Source: an uncultured Clostridia bacterium | GTDB lineage: Bacteria > Bacillota > Clostridia > Oscillospirales > Ruminococcaceae | Length of the DNA stretch: 9,499 nt | Assembly (NCBI GenBank): GCA_947631585.1 | Contig: CANRLY010000068.1 | Location: 1-9,499 of the forward strand | Direction of reading: 5' to 3' | Shown: positions 5,223-9,499 of the stretch, piece after piece | Position numbering within the stretch: the first letter of the stretch is position 1 | Layout of the letters: every line of letters starts with the position of its first letter | Translations under genes and position numbers: made by a program | The notes under the pieces: generated by a model | Told to the model about the DNA's origin: nothing | Database searches by the model: none | What the model saw: the letters and a program-made list of their open reading frames with translations, nothing else

Positions 5223-7112
5223 ATGCAGACAAAAGAATTTAAAGCGGAGTCAAAGCGGCTGCTGGATATGATGATAAACTCCATCTACACCCACAAGGAG
5301 ATCTTTCTCAGGGAACTGATATCCAACGCCAGCGACGCTATCGACAAGCTGTACTTCAAGTCGCTTACCGACACGTCCGTTGGTATGTCAAAAGGGGACT
5401 TTGCCATCGACCTGAAACTTGACAAGGAAAACCGCACCATAACCATCAGCGACAACGGTATCGGAATGAACGAGCAGGAGCTGGAGGACAATCTGGGAAC
5501 TATCGCAAACAGCGGTTCGCTGGCTTTCAAAAAGGACAACGACCTGGGCGAGGACGTAGATATCATCGGTCAGTTCGGAGTGGGATTCTATTCGGCGTTC
5601 ATGGTGGCAAAGCTGGTGACCGTCCGCACCAAGGCTTACGGCTCTGACAAGGCTTTCAAATGGGAAAGCGAGGGAGTAGACGGCTACACTATAGAAGAAT
5701 GTGAAAAGGACGGCTGCGGCACCGAGATAGTCATTACCCTGAAAGATGACACCGAGGACGAGAATTACAGCAGATATCTTGAACAGTGGGAGATACAGTC
5801 GCTGGTGAAGAAGTATTCCGACTATATCCGTTTCCCCATAAGAATGGACGTTGAGCATACTCATTACCACGATGCGGACGACCCGGAAGTCCATGTGGAA
5901 AACGAAGTGCTCAACAGCATGGTCCCCATCTGGAAGAAAAACAAAAACGAGCTTACCGAGGAGGATTATAACAACTTCTATATCGAGAAGTTCAACGATT
6001 ATGAAGCTCCTCTTGCGTATATCCACAGTAAAAACGAGGGAGTGGCGACTTACGATTCGCTGCTGTATATCCCTGCCAGAACGCCTTTTGACTACTATTC
6101 AAAGGATTATGAAAAGGGCTTGCAGCTTTATTCCAGCGGAGTATTGATAATGGAGAAATGCGCCGACCTGCTGCCGGATCATTTCAGCTTTGTAAAAGGT
6201 CTGGTGGATTCGGAAGATCTTTCTCTGAACATTTCAAGGGAAATGCTCCAGCATGACAGGCAGCTGAAGATAATTGCCAAAAACCTTGAAAAGTCCATCA
6301 AGAACGAACTTCTTAAAATGCTGAAAAACAACAGGGAAAAGTACGAGAAATTCTTCTCTGCGTTCGGATTGCAGTTGAAATTTGGCATTTATCAGTCTTA
6401 CGGCGCAGCAAAGGACACCCTTGAGGATCTGCTCATGTTCACTTCCTCATTCGAGGGCAAGAAGGTCACGCTGGAAGAGTATATTTCCAGAATGAAGGAC
6501 GACCAGAAGTATATCTACTATGCCTGCGGCCCCAGCGTTGCAAAAATAGAACAGCTCCCGCAGACCGAGCTTGTCAGGGATAAGGGATATGAGATACTTT
6601 ACTGCACCGATGATGTGGACGAGTTCGTGCTGAAAGTTATGATAAATTACAAGGAGAAACAGTTCAAGTCGGTATCGGATAAGGATCTGGAACTGGAGAC
6701 TGACGAGGAAAAGGCAGAGCTTACCAAGCAGGCGGAAGATTCCAAGGAAATGCTGGAGTTTATCTGTTCTGCTCTTGACGGAAAGGTCAAGGAAGTCCGC
6801 CTTTCCAAGAGACTAAAGACCCACCCGGTATGCCTTTCCAGCGACGGGCAGGTCTCCATCGAGATGGAAAAGGTGCTAAACTCCATGCCGCAGAACGCCG
6901 AGAACCATGTCAATGCGGAAAAGGCTCTGGAGATAAATGCTTCCCACCCTGTATTTGAAACGCTGAAAAAGCTCTATGTTTCGGATAAGGACAAACTGAA
7001 AAAATATTCGGGACTGCTTTATTCTCAGGCTCTGCTCATCGAGGGTCTTTCCATAGACGACCCTGCCGGATTCTCCGACATGATCTGCGAACTTATGGCT
7101 GAAATAGGTTAA
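5223..7112 (+). CDS. htpG: Molecular chaperone HtpG (Hsp90)
   Basis: ATP-dependent cytosolic chaperone that acts as a dimer in the remodelling of late folding intermediates. The 629 residues have the normal bacterial Hsp90 layout. The N-terminal GHKL ATPase domain shows Glu31 and Asn35 in RELISNASDAIDKL, DNGIGM (77-82), GTIANSGS (92-99) and GQFGVGFYSAFM (116-127). The middle domain contains Arg339 in NISREMLQ, the residue that reaches the ATP gamma-phosphate. A C-terminal dimerisation domain ends in ELMAEIG. The ATG at 5223 follows AAAGGAA by 10 bases. A promoter and a perfect CIRCE element precede it, and a strong hairpin overlaps its stop codon. It appears to be a single-gene transcript. 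Identification is secure. Confidence 0.99.
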   Translation: MQTKEFKAESKRLLDMMINSIYTHKEIFLRELISNASDAIDKLYFKSLTDTSVGMSKGDFAIDLKLDKENRTITISDNGIGMNEQELEDNLGTIANSGSLAFKKDNDLGEDVDIIGQFGVGFYSAFMVAKLVTVRTKAYGSDKAFKWESEGVDGYTIEECEKDGCGTEIVITLKDDTEDENYSRYLEQWEIQSLVKKYSDYIRFPIRMDVEHTHYHDADDPEVHVENEVLNSMVPIWKKNKNELTEEDYNNFYIEKFNDYEAPLAYIHSKNEGVATYDSLLYIPARTPFDYYSKDYEKGLQLYSSGVLIMEKCADLLPDHFSFVKGLVDSEDLSLNISREMLQHDRQLKIIAKNLEKSIKNELLKMLKNNREKYEKFFSAFGLQLKFGIYQSYGAAKDTLEDLLMFTSSFEGKKVTLEEYISRMKDDQKYIYYACGPSVAKIEQLPQTELVRDKGYEILYCTDDVDEFVLKVMINYKEKQFKSVSDKDLELETDEEKAELTKQAEDSKEMLEFICSALDGKVKEVRLSKRLKTHPVCLSSDGQVSIEMEKVLNSMPQNAENHVNAEKALEINASHPVFETLKKLYVSDKDKLKKYSGLLYSQALLIEGLSIDDPAGFSDMICELMAEIG

Positions 7113-7188
7113 CTTATAAAAATTTATAAAAATTCAGACCGGCTGCCTCTGTGCTTTCAGAGACCGCCGGTCTTGTTTTATAAGTTAA
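7109..7188. terminator. Large palindromic bidirectional terminator (htpG / convergent genes)
   Basis: The inner stem AGACCGGC/GCCGGTCT (7136-7143 and 7166-7173) encloses a nested CTCTG/CAGAG hairpin and is followed by T-rich sequence on both strands. An outer AT-rich arm of 13 perfect base pairs (7109-7121 with 7176-7188) surrounds it and includes the htpG stop codon. A tandem copy of TTATAAAAAT (7114-7133) forms part of the left flank. It can end both htpG and the leftward gene stopping at 7205. Confidence 0.88.
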
Positions 7189-7204
7189 TAAGTTTATAAG
7201 TTTC

Positions 7205-7963
7205 TCAGCGGTCAAGAGCTGCGCTCAGGGAGTTTGGTATCCCTCTGGGACCTCTCACCGCAAAGATGCCGTATTCGCTTTTGAGAACGTCAAATGTGAA
7301 CCTGTCGGGGTCGTATTTTTTGAGAAGCTTTATCTTCATTATCTTCTTCATGCTGACCTCGCCGCTGTAATTGTACGGTATGTCGCTTTCGGTTACCAGG
7401 CATTTGAACATTATCGCCGAAACCGGTGCGGCAACGTACATATACACCGTGTCGCCGGACTTCACTCCGCCGCTTTGCTTCCAGTTTATGACCTGCGACT
7501 TCTCAAACGCTCCCACCACGTCATAATATTTGGGATTAGCAGGAATTATCCACTCTTTCGGCGGACGTATGCGGTTTTGCTTTTTCCGTGAAGCAGTTGC
7601 CTGATAGCTTTTTTCAGTCAGCCCAAAGACCGTGTTTTCCTCAACGCTGCCGTCCAGCAGCACCGACACCCAGTCGCCGGCTCTGATGTGGTAGCCGGGA
7701 AGTATCCCCTCCTGCTGTATGAGCATATCTCTCAGCAGAAGATCCCCCAGCTTCAGGTTGACTATCCACACCTGACCGCTGCCGGCAAGCCGCAGTTTTG
7801 CCCTTGAAACGTTCATTATCAGTGCAAACCATTTTTTATTGTCCTCGTGCCTGAACACCATGTAGTCCGGGTAGGTTTTCCACGGGTGTTCCGGCTGGAC
7901 TCCGTACTTTTCCCCGATGTGGTCTATGACCTTTTCGGTCAGCAGGATATGGCTGTTTTCCAT
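7205..7963 (-). CDS. YjbR/MmcQ-like domain fused to an EVE/PUA-like domain
   Basis: A 252-residue soluble protein in two parts. Residues about 1-120 match the YjbR/MmcQ family (double-wing, cyclophilin-like fold): PWKTYPDYMVFRHEDNKKWF, VWIVNLKLGDLLLRD and GILPGYHIRAGDWVSVLLDG. A basic linker follows (about 125-137). Residues about 138-252 look like an EVE domain of the PUA superfamily: EWIIPANPKYYD, INWKQSGGVKSGDTVYMYVA and the late RGPRGIP. YjbR proteins are called DNA-binding on structural grounds only; EVE domains bind modified bases in DNA or RNA. A nucleic-acid recognition role is therefore an inference. The ATG at 7963 lies 23 bases after the upstream acetyltransferase; GAGGA is 12 bases away, a rather long spacing, so translation may depend on coupling. 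The two genes share the promoter at 8852-8880. Confidence 0.75.
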   Translation of the reverse strand: MENSHILLTEKVIDHIGEKYGVQPEHPWKTYPDYMVFRHEDNKKWFALIMNVSRAKLRLAGSGQVWIVNLKLGDLLLRDMLIQQEGILPGYHIRAGDWVSVLLDGSVEENTVFGLTEKSYQATASRKKQNRIRPPKEWIIPANPKYYDVVGAFEKSQVINWKQSGGVKSGDTVYMYVAAPVSAIMFKCLVTESDIPYNYSGEVSMKKIMKIKLLKKYDPDRFTFDVLKSEYGIFAVRGPRGIPNSLSAALDR

Positions 7964-7986
7964 AATTTCAACACGTCCTCACTGTT

Positions 7987-8820
7987 TCAGACTTCATCGT
8001 TTATATCGACTTTCAGGTAAGCCCCGCCCTCAAGCAGCATGATGGGGTAGACACGCAGAAAAGGTCTCACCTGCGGAAAAGCATTTATCACGTCCCAGGC
8101 GTAAGCCGACCGCATTTTTTTCTCACGGCAGACCACCTGGGAAACATACACTTCGTCTCCCTCCCCAGTGCCGGTGACAACAACTGCGCATATGCTGCCG
8201 GAATCGTCTGAAACTTTGTAAATACCGGCGTTTTCAGCCTGCGCCTGAAGCAGCCTGTGCCTGAGATAGGAAATGTCTTTCAGGATAACCACTTCATCAC
8301 GGAGACTTTCCGTCCGTATACAAAATCCGGCAGCCTCAGCAATAAGACCGTCCTCTCCGGCGGTCAGCCTGACTGCCTTTCTTGCCTGACCGTCCGGCTT
8401 GCCGATGGGAAGAAAGCTTTTTTCCCTTACCGTCACAAAACCAAACTTTTTGTAATAATTCTCCTCAGTTGGCACAAGGTAGACCAGCTCGAAACGGCGG
8501 CTTTTTATATATTCAAGAGCCGTTTCCATAAGCCTGCCCATATAGCCCTTACAGCGGTATTTCGGAGCGGTCGCCACCCCGTAAATATAACAGCCGCTCA
8601 TGGCTTTTCCCTTGCAGGAAAGGGTCTTTTCTCTCAGAAACAACATAGAGACCAGCCTGCCGTCCGCAAAACCGCCCAGTATACGGGTGTTTTCCCTGAC
8701 GGCTTCCTGCTCAAAAAAATAAGAGGTGAACCGCTCGTCGTCCTCAAAAACCAGCGAATAAAGCTCCCTCGCTTGTGAAAGTCCGCCTGTTTTGTCTAAC
8801 CATTCTATTGAAAGATCCAT
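7987..8820 (-). CDS. GNAT family N-acetyltransferase (Eis-like N-terminal type)
   Basis: A 277-residue protein. The first 140 residues are a GNAT domain: ARELYSLVFEDDERF, the strand YIYGVATAPKYRCKGYMG with the acetyl-CoA loop (Arg89 to Gly95), then FELVYLVPTEENYYKKFGF, where the tyrosines and the KKFGF turn mark motif B. The rest (about 145-277) resembles the second, degenerate acyltransferase half seen in Eis-like and predicted acetyltransferases, but it is shorter than in Eis (about 400 residues) and apparently lacks the SCP2-like tail. The substrate is unknown; Eis relatives acetylate amines including aminoglycosides, but nothing here shows that. The ATG at 8820 has only a weak ribosome site (AAGG about 10 bases upstream) behind a strong promoter. 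Confidence 0.85.
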   Translation of the reverse strand: MDLSIEWLDKTGGLSQARELYSLVFEDDERFTSYFFEQEAVRENTRILGGFADGRLVSMLFLREKTLSCKGKAMSGCYIYGVATAPKYRCKGYMGRLMETALEYIKSRRFELVYLVPTEENYYKKFGFVTVREKSFLPIGKPDGQARKAVRLTAGEDGLIAEAAGFCIRTESLRDEVVILKDISYLRHRLLQAQAENAGIYKVSDDSGSICAVVVTGTGEGDEVYVSQVVCREKKMRSAYAWDVINAFPQVRPFLRVYPIMLLEGGAYLKVDINDEV

Positions 8821-8851
8821 TTTTCATCTGCCTTATTCCGATGTGTGTACA

Positions 8852-8880
8852 ATTATACCACAGCCATGGGGATTTGTAAA
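8852..8880 (-). promoter_or_regulatory. Strong sigma-A promoter for the GNAT / YjbR-EVE pair
   Basis: On the minus strand TTTACA (8875-8880, 5 of 6) is 17 bases from a perfect TATAAT (8852-8857), preceded by TGG to make an extended -10. The leader before the GTG/ATG region is only about 25 bases. Confidence 0.82.
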
Positions 8881-8905
8881 GCCATCATGTTTTCTACTGT
8901 CGGCG

Positions 8906-8934
8906 TTGACTTTTTTCAGCGGTCGTGTTATAAT
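8906..8934 (+). promoter_or_regulatory. Strong sigma-A promoter for the membrane sensor gene
   Basis: TTGACT (8906-8911, 5 of 6) and a perfect TATAAT (8929-8934) are 17 bases apart. It is back to back with the leftward promoter at 8852-8880; the two -35 boxes are 25 bases apart, so one regulator could reach both. Confidence 0.82.
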
Positions 8935-8970
8935 AAAATGTCAGATCAACTTGGAAAGGAGCGGTGAACG

Positions 8971-9499
8971 GTGCTGAAAAAGAACAGCAAGAGCAGGATC
9001 AGGATATCTAAATTCAAGCTGGCGATGACGCTGGGTTTTACCGCCCTTATAGTTGCGGCAATAATAATCGTGAGCGTGCTGATACTCACCAAGACCAACA
9101 ACCTGCTGAAAGACAAGGTGAGCAGCATGACTTCCGCTCTGAATATCCAGATGAAAATGAATATGGACAGCTACCTTGACAGAATGGAGTCCACGGGAAC
9201 GCTGGCGTTTTCTGTGGAGGAAGCATATACATACGCCGCTTCGGACGAGACCGCCGACAGCTTTGAGACCTTGCAGACGGAGAGTATCATTTCCGATGAA
9301 CTGTACGATCTTTGCATAATGGAAAACTATGTTGATTTTGGCATAGTGTACAGCAACAACCACACGGTGGGAAAGATCTCAAACGGAACTATCGACCTTT
9401 TCGGGGACAGGATATACAGCGACCTCTCAGCAATGATAAACCGTGTCAAGACTTCTGACGGCTGGTCTGCCGGCTATAACGGGGATTTCGAGCGGATAT
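8971..9499 (+). CDS. Membrane-anchored sensor protein, N-terminal part (cut by window end)
   Basis: An open frame from GTG 8971 runs to the end of the window (176 codons). It starts MLKKNSKSRIRISKFK, a basic cytoplasmic stretch, then one membrane helix (about residues 17-39), then an extracytoplasmic region beginning with an amphipathic helix, TKTNNLLKDKVSSMTSALN, and continuing through DSYLDRMESTGTLAFSVEEAY and CIMENYVDFGIVYSNNH. This is the usual N-terminus of a Cache-type sensor, as found in diguanylate cyclases, histidine kinases and chemoreceptors; the output domain lies outside the window, so its type is open. The GTG start is supported by GGAAAGGAG with a 9-base spacing and by the promoter at 8906-8934. 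Confidence 0.75.
   Translation, partial: MLKKNSKSRIRISKFKLAMTLGFTALIVAAIIIVSVLILTKTNNLLKDKVSSMTSALNIQMKMNMDSYLDRMESTGTLAFSVEEAYTYAASDETADSFETLQTESIISDELYDLCIMENYVDFGIVYSNNHTVGKISNGTIDLFGDRIYSDLSAMINRVKTSDGWSAGYNGDFERI

Noticed and set aside
5388..6026. Leftward open frame of about 210 codons inside htpG
   Set aside because: It mirrors the codons of a secure htpG gene and is rich in Val/Leu/Phe as expected of an antisense frame; no start site.
8257..8778. Rightward open frame of about 170 codons opposite the Eis-like acetyltransferase
   Set aside because: No promoter, ribosome site or motif; the leftward gene explains the region.
8964..9011. Short frame from the GTG at 8964 (15 codons) ahead of the sensor gene
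   Set aside because: It is too close to the AAAGGAG site, ends quickly at TAA, and the GTG at 8971 opens a long frame with a membrane helix.
1..9499. CRISPR array, insertion sequence, integrase or attachment site
   Set aside because: No regularly spaced repeats, transposase or integrase motifs, or target-site duplications were seen on either strand.

Overview
The window reads like chromosomal DNA of a Gram-positive Clostridia member, most likely an Oscillospiraceae/Ruminococcus-type bacterium. This is inferred from the moderate GC content, AAAGGAG-type ribosome binding sites, near-consensus sigma-A promoters, a CIRCE operator, a Bacillota-type MazF and zinc-dependent phospholipase C family proteins. 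No mobile element, CRISPR array, tRNA or rRNA gene was seen. Nearly all of the sequence is explained by ten genes plus one gene tail.

Layout: bases 1-65 hold the tail of a rightward gene. A bidirectional hairpin terminator (100-134) separates it from a long leftward block. In transcription order that block is metF (methylenetetrahydrofolate reductase), a CPBP/CAAX-type membrane protease, a secreted zinc-dependent phospholipase C whose signal peptide is out of frame, a GNAT acetyltransferase, mazF (mRNA interferase toxin) and a second, intracellular protein of the zinc-dependent phospholipase C family. metF to the acetyltransferase are spaced 8-33 bases apart (measured from the phospholipase start at 2983) and look like one operon under a promoter at 5036-5065. 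mazF has its own strong promoter (1313-1341), a long leader and a terminator (785-813), with no recognisable antitoxin next to it.

The metF promoter is divergent from a rightward promoter for htpG (Hsp90). htpG carries a perfect CIRCE inverted repeat between promoter and start codon, which points to HrcA control. htpG ends in a large palindromic hairpin that also serves a convergent leftward pair: a 277-residue GNAT acetyltransferase followed by a protein joining a YjbR/MmcQ-like domain to an EVE/PUA-like domain. A back-to-back promoter pair (8852-8880 leftward, 8906-8934 rightward) then drives that pair and a rightward membrane sensor protein (GTG start at 8971) that runs off the window.

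Most genes are ordinary core or housekeeping genes. The points worth a second look are the frameshifted phospholipase with an apparent beta-trefoil tail, the antitoxin-less mazF with a private promoter, the YjbR-EVE fusion and the CIRCE-controlled htpG. I did not find convincing evidence for an entirely new multi-gene system.
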